A stretch of DNA of 34,210 bases, taken from Seminavis robusta. Its lineage: Eukaryota; Bacillariophyta; Bacillariophyceae; Naviculales; Naviculaceae. The notes under the pieces are model-generated. The model was not told the DNA's origin, did no database searches, and saw only the letters and a program-made list of their open reading frames with translations. This document shows, piece after piece, positions 9,801 through 18,981 of this stretch. Positions within the stretch are counted from its first letter, which is position 1. The number at the start of each line of letters is the position of its first letter. The stretch spans positions 1 through 34,210 of the forward strand of contig CAICTM010001203.1 in assembly GCA_903772945.1 (NCBI GenBank), written 5' to 3'. Both the position numbers and the translations under genes were made by a program.

Positions 9801-12800
9801 TCAGCTACCGTTCGCCTTGCCTCTTGCTCCTCTCGTAGTTTTTCAGCCTCCCTAGCTTTCTTGTCCGCTTCATGCTTGTCATGATCATTTGCATTGTTGC
9901 CTGTGGATACCTTTCGTTGGTCTGGTTTTCCATTCGTAATCCTTGATTCCTTAGCGACTTCCTTGGATGCATTTGGAAGGTCAACAGTGTTTCGGATATC
10001 TTCCGGCGCAAAAGCAACTTTCGTCGACAACATATTGTCAGCCATCCATTCGGAGAGATCATTTGAACCCGAGAGGAATTTCTGAACAAAGGCGAAGGTG
10101 TCTACAACTTGCTGGATAAGAGACTTTTCAACAAAAACACCCTGAGTCGAAGCCAGAATGAGAACAGGATCATTCATTCCTGGATTCTTGGCGTTGGCAA
10201 TACCCCAATTTAGGGCTTGTTGGAATCCTGCGTTGTTCGTTGCTAACGCAGAACGACATGCTGCCATGGGGGGGAACCCTTTGCTTACAAGCTGCCGTAC
10301 AATTGCAATATTTGGAAGCATAAACGGTTCTTGGAATGCTTTAGGGTGCTGGTTGATGATAGCAATCGTCTGCTTTTCGACTATCTCACGAAGTTCCTTG
10401 ATCGCAGGACCCGAAACGGCCTTCCAATCATAAGTTTGGAGCAACAAAGCCGCACCAAAAATGAGGAGCTGATTTGCCGTGGCCTTTTCGATCGTTCCTG
10501 CCTGCGTAGTTCTTGGCCGAGTGCTTCTGAAAATGCAACAGAAGAACACGTATCTACAAATGGCATTCAACAGCGTGTCATCAATGGAGCAACCTTGCGC
10601 TTGAACACGCAGTGTCCACAACAGATCATAGATATTGATAGAGTACTGGGACCAGCTATCATGGTAGAGATTGCCGATAGAGTCCGACGGTGGTTGCAGA
10701 TTCAAAATTGGAGGACTGCTTTCGTTTTGCTTTGACTGGTTGATTCGCGGTTCGAGGGCAGTGTAAACTCGAAGGATGTCATCAAGCGGCTGACAGTTGT
10801 AAATTGTCGTTGATGCTTGGAACTTCTTCATTGCCTCTGAGCAAAGCTCTTCCTTGGTAGCCAGGTCTCCATACTCTTGTCTGGACACCACTTCTGCGAC
10901 AGCGCTGATTCGGGCCACTGCATCGACTTCACTGGAAAAAGCATTCTTGTCATGAAGCATAGTTCTGCACACAGCCGCGGAAGCTCCGAACAACCCTGCT
11001 GCAACACCATGATGTACGACTCTCGACTTCACGACGAGGACTGATGCGGTGTTCTCTAAACCGAGGATACTGGCAAGATGGAAGATTGCCCCACCTGGAA
11101 TTGGCGGTAACTCCGTTGAGACTTCTTCTGACTGGTGTAGTGCTTGATTTTGCTGGGAGTTTCGTAGCGCCTTGTTGGCGTGGACAGCCAAGGACTCGTC
11201 GCCCCACGCATGACACTTGATGATGATTGCTTTTGGGAGTGCTTTCAAAATGGATTCTACCACGTCGACGGGAGGATCGTCTCGAAGATCGTTTGGTCCC
11301 ACTGTTCGCCGTACCTTCAGCTCGGCAAAGATCTCTGTACTGATAAAGTTTGCTGCGTCAAGGTATCGCCTGGACAGTTGGAAGCCTTCTTGCAAGTCGG
11401 GAAACAAAGGACCCAAGGCGTCTTGACAGGCAATCGCCGCTTGAAGAGCACTGTCACTATGTAAATGTGATCCAGCACGATCGCTGTCAGAATCTGCAAA
11501 GACGATTGAGTCCACATACGCTCCAACTATCCTTGCTTCTCGCTCCTGGTCCCACCATGATTTGTCCACTGAGGATAGAATCTGAGCCACAAGGTTGAAA
11601 TCGCCCTTTCGAGACAACGGAGCAATGAGGTCGCTTGATATGGTGTGGACGATCGTTGGAAGGAACGATTCAGCTCCTTCGTAACAAATGGCGTGGAACT
11701 GTTCCAGATCAGAGATCACAAGTTGGAGAAGGTCTGGCAGACCGTTGGATCCCTTGGAAGCTTTGACTTGCGAACAATAAGAGCGGCACAAACTCATCAT
11801 AGCTTTTCCACCGATGTGCAACATGTTCTCAATCTCAGAATTCCCTTTGATTTCGTACTCCTTTGAGAGTTGAATTCTATCGGCAAGGAATGCAAATGCC
11901 TCTTCATGGCAACCTGGCCACTGCGATAGAATTGCAACCCCGACTAGATGTTGGTACAGTTGATCCGATTTCTTCGAGAGGGCGGAGGAAGCCTTCCTTT
12001 CCTCTGTGGAGCCCACAGGCAATGATTCATAAAGTTTCCACATCAAATCTACAACTTCTGCACAAGCTTTCGTTGGTATCGATGCTGTCTGACACCTTGC
12101 TGCAGCTTCTTCGATTGTCTGATGAACCAATTCAATGGCAATTGACTTGTCTTGGATGATGCGCCCGGACTTCGTGATTGACGGTCGGCTGCCGAATGCA
12201 ACAGCTGCACATATTCGTAGCGCCTCTACAAAAGTCTCCCTTACTTGATTGATATCTGATGATTTGTGTTCCTCATTTGGCAAGTCAGAGCTAGAGCTGG
12301 ATGCGGACTCACCACCAGTACTCGTTTTGACCACCTTGATGCAATAATCAGAAATGGCACGATCCAAGTTTTTGTTGGTCCCACCAGGCAGATATTTCAT
12401 TAGAGGAGCAAGATGCTGCTTGTGAATTTGGTAGATGGTTGCTGTGTCATCTTGTCCCCCTAGAACCATCCCGACCACGTCGACAAGGTCCATCGACCAG
12501 AGATCCAGTGGCGTCACCGTCGCAAAGGGGGAGAGATCAATAACTCCATTTTCTTCGCCCATTGGTGGAGGTGCCTCTCCCAGGGATTCCTCTAGCATCC
12601 GTTCCAGTGCTAGGGCACTTCCCCAGGTGCACACAAGCGACTCACTAGAAACCCCATTCTCCACCCAACCATCATTGTTCTGCGATGCTCCAATCGACAG
12701 CAGGGCTGCTGCACAGAAACTGGCAACATGTTCTAGGTTACCCACAAAGAGCTGCATGTCCATCACCCTAGATTCGAAGAAGGCCAGCAAACTTGGAACT

Positions 12801-15800
12801 TCGAAGCCACATTCATTGTTGTTGCTCGCAGCCGCGCTGTTGCACTCCAACACCATCTTCTCGTCGTTGCCGCTTAGAACTATTTTGAAATCCATGGCTT
12901 CCTTGAGATACGACGGCAGCTGAGAAACATGCAACATAGTCTCGCTTTCTGCTGGTGCAATCTCTTTAATGAACAAATCTGTTCGATCAGGATCTTCCCG
13001 TTGTTGTGTCTTTTCGAGGACAGGAAGAAGATAGCAGTAGTCTCCTGGGCTGGTGGTCAAAGGAAGCAATCCGAGGATTTCAAGAAAGTTGGGCTTCAAT
13101 TCGTGTCTGTGTCGAAAGAAGAGAATCGACAACGCGGCAAGATCTGCCACGGAAGCAAACGACTTGGCAAGATCCACCATGGACACTGGTACAAAGTAGT
13201 CTCGAAATTTGGCAAATGAGGCTTCGGCGTTGATGGCTTGGCACAGGAGTTGATAGGTACCCAAACGAACAAGAATGCCCTGCAACTTTTCCTTGGCATC
13301 ATCACCCCCTTGACCAAGAGCCAACGCTGACGCCAAGCGAATCTTGCCCGTTCGTCCCAACGCCAGGGTACAAATCTCTCGACAGATTTCCAAATCGACT
13401 TCCCAACGAAGATCATTGTTTTCGCTGTTGTTTCTAACGCCTCCGTTTTCAAACTTGTGCTCTTCTCCATCCTCTGGTCTTGCCGAAGCAGAATCAAACA
13501 GCGAAAAGGCTTGCTGTATAATGTACGAGTCGCTTGTCACTTGTTTCAACCACTTCATATCCCAGGTTTGCTCCCACAGTTTTTGCCGGCATTCCTCCAA
13601 CACGGTGGTTACGAGCTTCCGTTCTTCATCACTGACTTGCTGGGAGGCCTCAATGGCTTGTTCATACTTGGCATCGCGTGTCAATTGCATAATGATATCA
13701 TGAGGCCGCAAAGGTTGCAGGAAGCACATGCACAGTTTGGAGTGCCGTTGCTTAGACACCGGAAAGAGTATTCGCAATGGAGTCGCCATGCCATCTTCTT
13801 GTGCTAGAATGGGTGTTCCTTGCAGAGCGGCCTTGGCGAATGGAAATGGCACCGATTGGATGGAAGGTCGGGGATTGTTGACGTCTAGCTGCAAGAATCC
13901 AGATAATATCTTGACCTGACACTTCTGCTTGTTGTTGTTGTTGTTGTTGTCGTTGGATGTTAATAAGAACAACCACGGATTCAAAGGATCATCGGCCCGA
14001 GCCAGCCATTGAGCGTTGACACAATGGGGTACTGCTATGGCACCGGCATTTCCTCTACAGAGAGATTGCATCATTTTGGATCGATCCATCACCGTTTTGA
14101 CCAATGCAATTTGAAGAGGAGGCGCTTCGTCTCCCACCGCCGCGGCCATGTCGGCATCGTGAATGGCCCGATATTCTTCTTCCGAGAGAGAATGGGAAAC
14201 CATTCGTTCCAGGAGGGAACAATCCATAATAGTGACACTCCCATTCCAATCCAACAATGACAACATGACAGCAGCGGGAGTTCCATCGTCATGGTTTGTC
14301 ACGACGATGGCTTGCATGGCCACAATCGGCGCCGATGTGGTAATGGTAGTGACACGATCATAGACCGATTTCGGCACATCATCCTCCACGAGAACGTCTG
14401 GCATGGTTGTCGTTGTTTCGTCAGCATCCTCACCCGTTTCACTTCCATCCATTGGTGCTGGCGGCGGCGGTCGTTCTTTGAGTGCCACCTTTCGGGGATG
14501 TCTCCATTGATTGAGAATGGCCCGATTGCAAAAGACGCTCAAATCGGCTCCCATGGCTTCGACATCCAGTGCTTCTTGCAACAAAGCTCTCATGGTGAAC
14601 CCGGCACTATCGGGATGCGGCGGTTCTTGGTCGTTTCCCGGAAAGACAAAGGAGATGGCCCAAAATGTGAGAACTTCGTGTCCCAACTGCGTACCCGAAG
14701 CAACGAGAATGAAGTGGGCGGGTGGTGGTGCCTTTCCGTAGAATTCCTGATCCCAGACAGCATCGAGAGGGACTCGAGTTCGAATGGCCTCCACAGAAAT
14801 GACGTCGGCATGATATTCGAAAGTAGTCAGAGCAATAATGGGAATGGGGACGTTTTCGGATGCGACATTGACCATGATTCCCTTGGCATAATGAGGGGAT
14901 GGTTGTCGCTTGCGTGGATTGTGTCGTTCGGGTGGTAAAATAGCTCCATGCCACAAACTGGGCGGCAAAGGCAGTACTTCCATGTATCCTCCCAATCGCG
15001 ACACTACGACTCCGGCGGCAGGAATTCCCGGCGTCCACAAACACAAGGGCACCATATCAGTGACTCGCAATAGATCCGTCGAACCTTCTTCTCCGTCTTC
15101 GTCGGCAAATAAATCAAAGGAATGTTCCAATACGGCTTGACTGGGTCCCAAAAAGACGACGGCTTCCCAAGCAATGGGTGACTGTTCGTCCACAAAGATG
15201 CGTCTATAAAAGACCACAACGCCATCTTGGAATCCCCAGGAAACCAACAGAAAATTGGGACCCAGCGACACGGCTCTTGTGAGCGACAAATCAAAACCAC
15301 CTCGAGGACCGGCATAGCGTAATAAATCGTCGCGATCGGACGTAATGGAACAATGGGCATTCATCAAGAAATCAGGATCATTTTCAGTTTCAGTTGTTGG
15401 CTGTTCTGAATTATTGTATTCGGCAATGACTCCTAGTCCCACAATGCACATGGTACTGGTGTTTGGCAATTGTGGCGAGGTTCGTACCATCAAGGGTCGT
15501 TCCCCTTGTGTCCGCTGCGATGCCAGCAACAGACGGGCCATGCTGTGGGCATCGGGAGGAATACAAGAGCGATCCAAAGAATGATGATGGGTTCCACATA
15601 ATAGAGCGTCTTCTTGCTGCTCCTCATTTTCCGTGTACTCTAACCATTCGTTTTCTTCGTCAGTTGGAGGACGCAAACTGTTGGGATTGGGAGTACTGGA
15701 GTTACTGCTGCTACTGCTGCTGCCAAATAAGAATCCAAACCAACCCTGGGATTGTTGCTGCTGCTGCTGCTGTTGCTGACTACTACTGCGACGAGCCACG

Positions 15801-16015
15801 GCATGGGCTGCTGAAGTGGCTTGTAGCAGTTGATCGCGTTCTTGATATTCTTCAATCAAACGAGGATTGGGAAATCGCTCCGCATAGGATTGATACAGAG
15901 ACAGCAGAGAGTCTTGAGCGCTACGGTCTTCGTCCTTGCGATCATCATCGTCGGGAGGCAGCGGGAGAGGTTCCGAGGACGACACAAAGGCGTAATGCAA
16001 CGGCTTTTGAGACAT
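6872..16015 (-). CDS. NBAS/Sec39-type Golgi-ER tether subunit, 3047 aa
   Basis: This is a homologue of NBAS (human) and MIP2 (Arabidopsis), the Sec39 subunit of the Dsl1/NRZ complex that tethers COPI vesicles at the ER. It is one uninterrupted exon; ATG at 16015 has a good context (ACCATGTC). Residues 79-87 are polyglutamine. Residues about 160-700 have beta-propeller-like spacing as in the NBAS N-terminal domain. The Sec39 part is recognised by C-x3-LWE (C809) with a following Y-I-I-Q motif, and by ALSILFFRHRHEL near residue 968 followed by a TTSPGDYCYLLP block, which match the conserved NBAS core. Known NBAS proteins are about 2370 residues; this one is longer because of a C-terminal extension: an A/E/K/R-rich coiled coil (about 2048-2365), polyproline linkers (about 2520-2655) and nine acidic Trp motifs (to the end). 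An adaptor or ER-membrane role is inferred from the family. Confidence 0.85.
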   Translation of the reverse strand: MSQKPLHYAFVSSSEPLPLPPDDDDRKDEDRSAQDSLLSLYQSYAERFPNPRLIEEYQERDQLLQATSAAHAVARRSSSQQQQQQQQQSQGWFGFLFGSSSSSSNSSTPNPNSLRPPTDEENEWLEYTENEEQQEDALLCGTHHHSLDRSCIPPDAHSMARLLLASQRTQGERPLMVRTSPQLPNTSTMCIVGLGVIAEYNNSEQPTTETENDPDFLMNAHCSITSDRDDLLRYAGPRGGFDLSLTRAVSLGPNFLLVSWGFQDGVVVFYRRIFVDEQSPIAWEAVVFLGPSQAVLEHSFDLFADEDGEEGSTDLLRVTDMVPLCLWTPGIPAAGVVVSRLGGYMEVLPLPPSLWHGAILPPERHNPRKRQPSPHYAKGIMVNVASENVPIPIIALTTFEYHADVISVEAIRTRVPLDAVWDQEFYGKAPPPAHFILVASGTQLGHEVLTFWAISFVFPGNDQEPPHPDSAGFTMRALLQEALDVEAMGADLSVFCNRAILNQWRHPRKVALKERPPPPAPMDGSETGEDADETTTTMPDVLVEDDVPKSVYDRVTTITTSAPIVAMQAIVVTNHDDGTPAAVMLSLLDWNGSVTIMDCSLLERMVSHSLSEEEYRAIHDADMAAAVGDEAPPLQIALVKTVMDRSKMMQSLCRGNAGAIAVPHCVNAQWLARADDPLNPWLFLLTSNDNNNNNNKQKCQVKILSGFLQLDVNNPRPSIQSVPFPFAKAALQGTPILAQEDGMATPLRILFPVSKQRHSKLCMCFLQPLRPHDIIMQLTRDAKYEQAIEASQQVSDEERKLVTTVLEECRQKLWEQTWDMKWLKQVTSDSYIIQQAFSLFDSASARPEDGEEHKFENGGVRNNSENNDLRWEVDLEICREICTLALGRTGKIRLASALALGQGGDDAKEKLQGILVRLGTYQLLCQAINAEASFAKFRDYFVPVSMVDLAKSFASVADLAALSILFFRHRHELKPNFLEILGLLPLTTSPGDYCYLLPVLEKTQQREDPDRTDLFIKEIAPAESETMLHVSQLPSYLKEAMDFKIVLSGNDEKMVLECNSAAASNNNECGFEVPSLLAFFESRVMDMQLFVGNLEHVASFCAAALLSIGASQNNDGWVENGVSSESLVCTWGSALALERMLEESLGEAPPPMGEENGVIDLSPFATVTPLDLWSMDLVDVVGMVLGGQDDTATIYQIHKQHLAPLMKYLPGGTNKNLDRAISDYCIKVVKTSTGGESASSSSSDLPNEEHKSSDINQVRETFVEALRICAAVAFGSRPSITKSGRIIQDKSIAIELVHQTIEEAAARCQTASIPTKACAEVVDLMWKLYESLPVGSTEERKASSALSKKSDQLYQHLVGVAILSQWPGCHEEAFAFLADRIQLSKEYEIKGNSEIENMLHIGGKAMMSLCRSYCSQVKASKGSNGLPDLLQLVISDLEQFHAICYEGAESFLPTIVHTISSDLIAPLSRKGDFNLVAQILSSVDKSWWDQEREARIVGAYVDSIVFADSDSDRAGSHLHSDSALQAAIACQDALGPLFPDLQEGFQLSRRYLDAANFISTEIFAELKVRRTVGPNDLRDDPPVDVVESILKALPKAIIIKCHAWGDESLAVHANKALRNSQQNQALHQSEEVSTELPPIPGGAIFHLASILGLENTASVLVVKSRVVHHGVAAGLFGASAAVCRTMLHDKNAFSSEVDAVARISAVAEVVSRQEYGDLATKEELCSEAMKKFQASTTIYNCQPLDDILRVYTALEPRINQSKQNESSPPILNLQPPSDSIGNLYHDSWSQYSINIYDLLWTLRVQAQGCSIDDTLLNAICRYVFFCCIFRSTRPRTTQAGTIEKATANQLLIFGAALLLQTYDWKAVSGPAIKELREIVEKQTIAIINQHPKAFQEPFMLPNIAIVRQLVSKGFPPMAACRSALATNNAGFQQALNWGIANAKNPGMNDPVLILASTQGVFVEKSLIQQVVDTFAFVQKFLSGSNDLSEWMADNMLSTKVAFAPEDIRNTVDLPNASKEVAKESRITNGKPDQRKVSTGNNANDHDKHEADKKAREAEKLREEQEARRTVAEEKERQEAAEKRRKEEEARRMAAEEAKKQEEVAKKEAEDRARQEAAAKQAAEAKARQEEAAKKEAEDRARQEAAARKASEVKTRQEKAAKKEAEEKKRQEEAAKKEAEERALKEAAAKREAEEIKQHQEAAKKEAEERARKEAAAKREAEEKKRQEAAKKEAEDRARKEAAVAAKRAAEEKKRQEAAAKREAEERARREAAAAAKKAAEEKKRQEAAAKREAEERARREATATAKKAAEEKKRQEEAAKKEAEGNARKKAEAERLRLAEAKAKAEEARQKAEAERLRLAAQKPKPSIPAPVGSNNLSIDTDPAASAMATSTAPTSANGFITPTNRPTSLHLGLSTGSSAASNRSALKLRGEAALGALKSTPRNKQVDLEERRRLIEAGRRLLAKSRAKNTTSPSSASSMTKGASTGQPTSVTSAGTSPIIGSPTPPKVSSATASTSSSATSSFFGFSKTPAPPPPPPPKVTPATVAPPPLPPKAAQLMSKSSKGFTVPPSAPPPPRAPPIKKAAAPSTSSRWTDAFGFSPAQASNPAASVAPPPPPPAPVPAPQPPPRPQASALPSCPRPGATQAPMALASQAKVPSSSPPLSTSLIAPAETSQRQVDEEKESGWDFDADGLDGSGSASNRAPSLISSKPKGQVSEPKPSEKQGDWGWGAEDDGLGDLDNVDPSPPVAPLPPPAQAKAPLEPPAPVPMSFNVEVHVEATANEGGDWGWGADDDDGLGDLDEETAQTASALPPPPPNPPAPTRAVPPPLAPAPAITNTESAQQLDARDNQGGDWGWGAEDDGLGDLDEESNRTPLVHVPPRPAPTILNVDSAKDSGWGPEDDGLADLDDDPVQTTMANPVTVPVQTTTAGSESQGDWGWGAEDDGLGDLGDETPLAPLVAPKVPVPASSMATSQANPESGWGDDDALGDLDGSEGGGGWGFEDDNISSHPVAAPNNEEATGVDASQGGVTRLEANDDDDGGWDFDDF
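6873..7965 (-). repeat. Nine acidic tryptophan motifs in the NBAS-like tail
   Basis: The last 370 residues of the NBAS-like protein carry nine Trp-plus-acid motifs separated by proline-rich linkers. Four share the core GDWGWG followed by A-[ED]-D-D-G-L-G-D-L (at about 7170-7215, 7425-7470, 7620-7665 and 7805-7842). Five are shorter: SGWDFD, SGWGPED, SGWGDDD, GGWGFED and the C-terminal GGWDFDDF. The protein motif is better conserved than the linkers, which points to selection on the motif as a binding site. Confidence 0.85.
8930..9860 (-). repeat. Minisatellite-like array encoding a TolA-like coiled coil
   Basis: Units of roughly 57-66 bp, in-frame and imperfect, encode repeats of the type KKEAEERARKEAAAKREAEE within the NBAS-like gene. 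On the plus strand the repeated words are TCTTCTCTTC, TTTCTTGGC and CCTCTGCTTC. The product should be a long straight alpha-helix or coiled coil between the Sec39 part and the proline-rich tail. Confidence 0.8.
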
Positions 16016-16491
16016 GGTCCAATCGAGCGACTACCAAACCAAGCAATATAGTCAACTAGCTAGACAGCTAGATGGTGCTCAAGCAAAGCCACAGTCCGAT
16101 GACAATACAATGGTAGAGGGACAAAGCTCCTTCCGTGTCTGCAGCTTGCTAGCTTGCTTTGTGGTTTTGTTGGATCTTTCCGGTTGACAGCGGCTAATGC
16201 CGCTGTGACGTGGCAGTACCACATCGTTGCTATTGGGAAAGCCAGCACACTTTTTTAAACACACGGGCCATCCTTCTAGAATATTGACCCTCCCCCGCTA
16301 TGATGGTCACAACTATATAAAAAAACTGTACTTTTTTGATCGCTTTTTTATACTGATTTTACCACACTATTTCTTATCTGTTGACCACGCGAATACCGTA
16401 CAGTCACACAGTGACAAGCTTATTTCGAGCTCATTTTTTCGTTCCTTTTACAGTTGTCCTCTCGACAACACATTTACTTTCTTTGACATGG
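16016..16491. promoter_or_regulatory. Spacer upstream of the NBAS-like gene
   Basis: It separates the NBAS-like start codon from the end of the tail frame at 16492, with both genes on the minus strand. It should therefore hold the 3' end of the lysine-rich gene and the promoter of the NBAS-like gene. An AT-rich stretch at 16311-16340 reads TATATAG on the minus strand, about 300 bp before the start codon; whether it acts as a TATA element is unknown. I see no gene in it. Confidence 0.4.
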
Positions 16492-16698
16492 CTATTCCAT
16501 GTAGAGATCCACCAGAGTGGCAATGAGAGCGGCGACACAGTTCTCCACAGGAGTAGGAGGGTTGGCTTCCTTGTTGGCGTTCACATCCACGAAGTGATAG
16601 AGCAGGGTTTGGTCCTGCGCAAGGGTGCTTTTGGTCATGGCTACCAAAAGCTTCAGAGCAGGGACTTTCATCGCCTGAAGCAATCGCTGCTTGCTTGC
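16492..16698 (-). pseudogene. Detached C-terminal end of the lysine-rich gene
   Basis: This 68-codon frame ends in TAG at 16492 and continues the reading of the lysine-rich protein if one copy of the 67-bp duplication is ignored: SSDR runs on into ASKQRLLQAMK instead of stopping. It encodes a compact, mostly helical segment (ALKLLVAMTKS, VAALIATLVDLYME) unlike the low-complexity rest of the protein. Its sequence is clean, with no further stop or shift, so the loss is recent, polymorphic or an assembly artefact. Confidence 0.75.
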
Positions 16699-16832
16699 AC
16701 GGTCACTAGACTTAAGCCTCAATGCTGGAATTCTGTAGTCGGGTGTGGTAATGCCCCCGTCAACAACGGTCACTAGACTTAAGCCTCAATGCTGGAATTC
16801 TGTAGTCGGGTGTGGTAATGCCCCCGTCAACA
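16699..16832. repeat. Perfect 67-bp tandem duplication
   Basis: Copy 1 is 16699-16765 and copy 2 is 16766-16832; I see no mismatch between them. Both lie in the coding frame of the lysine-rich gene. Since 67 is not a multiple of three, the duplication shifts the frame and gives an early stop (SSDRC, then TGA). Removing one copy leaves an exact multiple of three from the second exon's start to the TAG at 16492. Confidence 0.95.
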
Positions 16833-18391
16833 AGGGTGGAGTGCACACCTTTAGCACCAGGATTTCCAATGGATCTCGCGTGAAACATGCTCTCAGACGT
16901 CCAGAACTGTGGCAGTTCGCCCAACTTCAAGGAGGGACCAAGTGACTTTGAGCGCCCCTTCTTCTTCTTGTTGTTCTTGTTCTTTTTCTTCTCTTCTTCG
17001 ACAACTTTCTTTTCCTCCTCTTTTGCAAGCAAGTGACGTTCATGAGCATCGGCCTCTTTCTTTTTCCATTCTTTCTTCTTACGGGCCAGATAGTTCTTGG
17101 GGACGACGTTTTCCTTGGAGCTGTTGTAGACAGGGGCTTTGCTGTACCGGACAAACTTGCTTTTCAACTTTTCAGCTTGCTCTTCGAGATTGCGACTTTC
17201 TTTTAGCTCTTTCAAGTACACGGCCCTGAAATAGGGCCCCATGCTCTCCAGTTTCTCTTTCTCTGCTTCCTCGAGATCGTCCATGAATCCGTCATCGGAA
17301 CTGTCTTCACTCTCGCTGGAGGAAGAAGAGAGGGCAATGTCCATGTCAGAACGTTTCTTGGAGACACGCCTGTTACGAGGAACTCTAATGGGTGCATGCT
17401 TGGCAGTAGCTGGACCGGCAGTGGCAGAAGACGGGTTCTTCGTTGCAGGCTTGGCACCAGGGTAGGCCGCACTCGCAGCAGTCTGGACAGAACCTACCAC
17501 CTTCGAGACTACAGCAGCACTCTTTACAGTACGGCCAGATTGCTGGAGTCTCGCAACATCTAAAAAAGAGCAGCTGTCGGGGGGAGGTGAAGGCGACTTC
17601 AATACAAAGTCCTTGTAGACCTGGGCTCGCTCTTTCTTGATGGCACGAACTTGCCAGTCTTCATACCCTCCGGTGACTGTTGTTTTGTTGTTCGCGTCAA
17701 CGATGATTTTCTTTCCATGATGCTGTACTTTCTTTTCCTCTTTCGGTTCCTTCTTGATGTGAACTTCTTTGTTAACTGCGGGTACCTTCCTATCTTTTTC
17801 ATCATCGCTGTCGGTGTCAACAGTAAGAATCACCGCGTCTGCAGGAATGGGCTTCTTCGGACGATTCCTTCCAATAGCAAAGGTCCCGTTCTGCACGTAC
17901 TGTCCATCACCAGCTGGTACAGACGACCTTTTCAACGGGGGGCTCTTAGTGCCTTTGGAAAAGGGGACAGGCTGCTGCTTTTTTGTTGGCGTCAGCTTTC
18001 TCTTTGTGGCTACATCGTCCCCAAATTCTGCCTTCGCTGCATCCATTCCAGCTGGAGCTTTCTTATCGCTGGTTTCCTTGGAAAGCTTCTTTGTGGAAGT
18101 GTCGAAACGGCAGTATTTCATGGGTGACTTTGTACGTCATAGACATGGCTGTGAGACGGTCCAAAGAACAATGGCAAGTGCCACAATCAGCGGGGGGGGG
18201 GGGAGACTTACAGTCATAACGCCGGTGGGGGACTCGTACTCTCCCTTGATAAACATCGTGATGGGACTGTCCAACTGCAATTTGTCTTCCTTCTGGTCCG
18301 AATCTTTGCAAGATGCGAGGAACGCAGCCAAGGCTTCGTCAGCACTGCGAATGGCATCAGGAGAGAGTTCTACAAACAGGTCGTCGTCCAT
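16760..18391 (-). CDS. Lysine-rich, probably nuclear protein, truncated, two exons
   Basis: I do not recognise the family. The reading is complement(join(16760..18127,18212..18391)), 515 residues. The 84-nt intron (donor GTAAGT, acceptor CAAAG, phase 0) joins GVMT to SPMKYC and contains a 12-base C tract (minus strand) just after the donor. ATG at 18391 has a purine at -3. The N-terminal 60 residues are acidic and probably folded (LFVELSPDAIRSADEAL). The rest is low complexity: SP-type sites, IKKEPKEE near residue 184 and IKKER near 223 (both fit the sumoylation consensus), a serine-acidic run (SSSSSESEDSSDDG), and a basic K/N-rich stretch that could be a nuclear signal. A 67-bp tandem duplication cuts off a 68-residue C-terminal segment; the undamaged form would be about 582 residues. 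A chromatin or RNA role is only a guess from composition. Confidence 0.75.
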
Positions 18392-18981
18392 CCTGATGGT
18401 GGAGTACGGCAAGACAGCGACAACAACAACAACGACAACAGAATCAATACTCTTTTTTTCAGTTAAATTTGCATCTATTTTTTGGTTGGTCTTCTTCTTC
18501 AAAGTTTGTGTCAGGAAAACAAAAAGGGAGATGGCTCCATCAGAGAAAAGATGAGTGATGCGTCCCGGACTGGACACCACGGCGCCAAGTTTGCCGGTGC
18601 ATTTTCTGTTTCATTGGAGGCAACTAGACCGTTCCGGTTACGGTACATAGGCAAATCTGGGGAGGCAGGATCTTAATCTATTTTAATGAATGGATTCATC
18701 AATGTGCATTGTCAGGGGCTGGCATCCTTTCGAACGTAGGTTGCACAGTACAAAGTGCAAGCCAGGGGGTGGTGTGACCGTCCGCGTGCATGGATGGGAG
18801 AAACCATGCTCGTGACAGTGCCGAAAAGATACCCAACTTGAAGAATGCTTTGCCGATCTGGGAATGTTCATGTTCTGCATCCGAGGTGGTGCCATGTCAC
18901 GGTGGAATGTGCCGTAGAAAAAAAAAACAGCGATTTGACTGTCCAACATTTGTGTGACCGGTAGATTGTTTGTCCTGTACT
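18392..18981. other. Spacer between lysine-rich gene and transposase
   Basis: This should contain the promoter of the lysine-rich gene (minus strand) and the left flank of the transposon. An ACAACAACAACGACAAC run lies just upstream of the 18391 start. I compared this flank with 20645-20950 for terminal inverted repeats and found only short shared words (GTGACCG/GTGACCGG types), not a convincing pair. No gene is visible. Confidence 0.4.

Noticed and set aside
8811..9884. 357-codon plus-strand frame rich in Ser, Ala, Phe and Leu
   Set aside because: It is the antisense of the A/E/K/R-rich coiled-coil array of the NBAS-like gene, which leaves all frames open.
17769..18554. 261-codon plus-strand frame
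   Set aside because: Antisense of the lysine-rich gene, crossing its intron and both exons; no features of its own.
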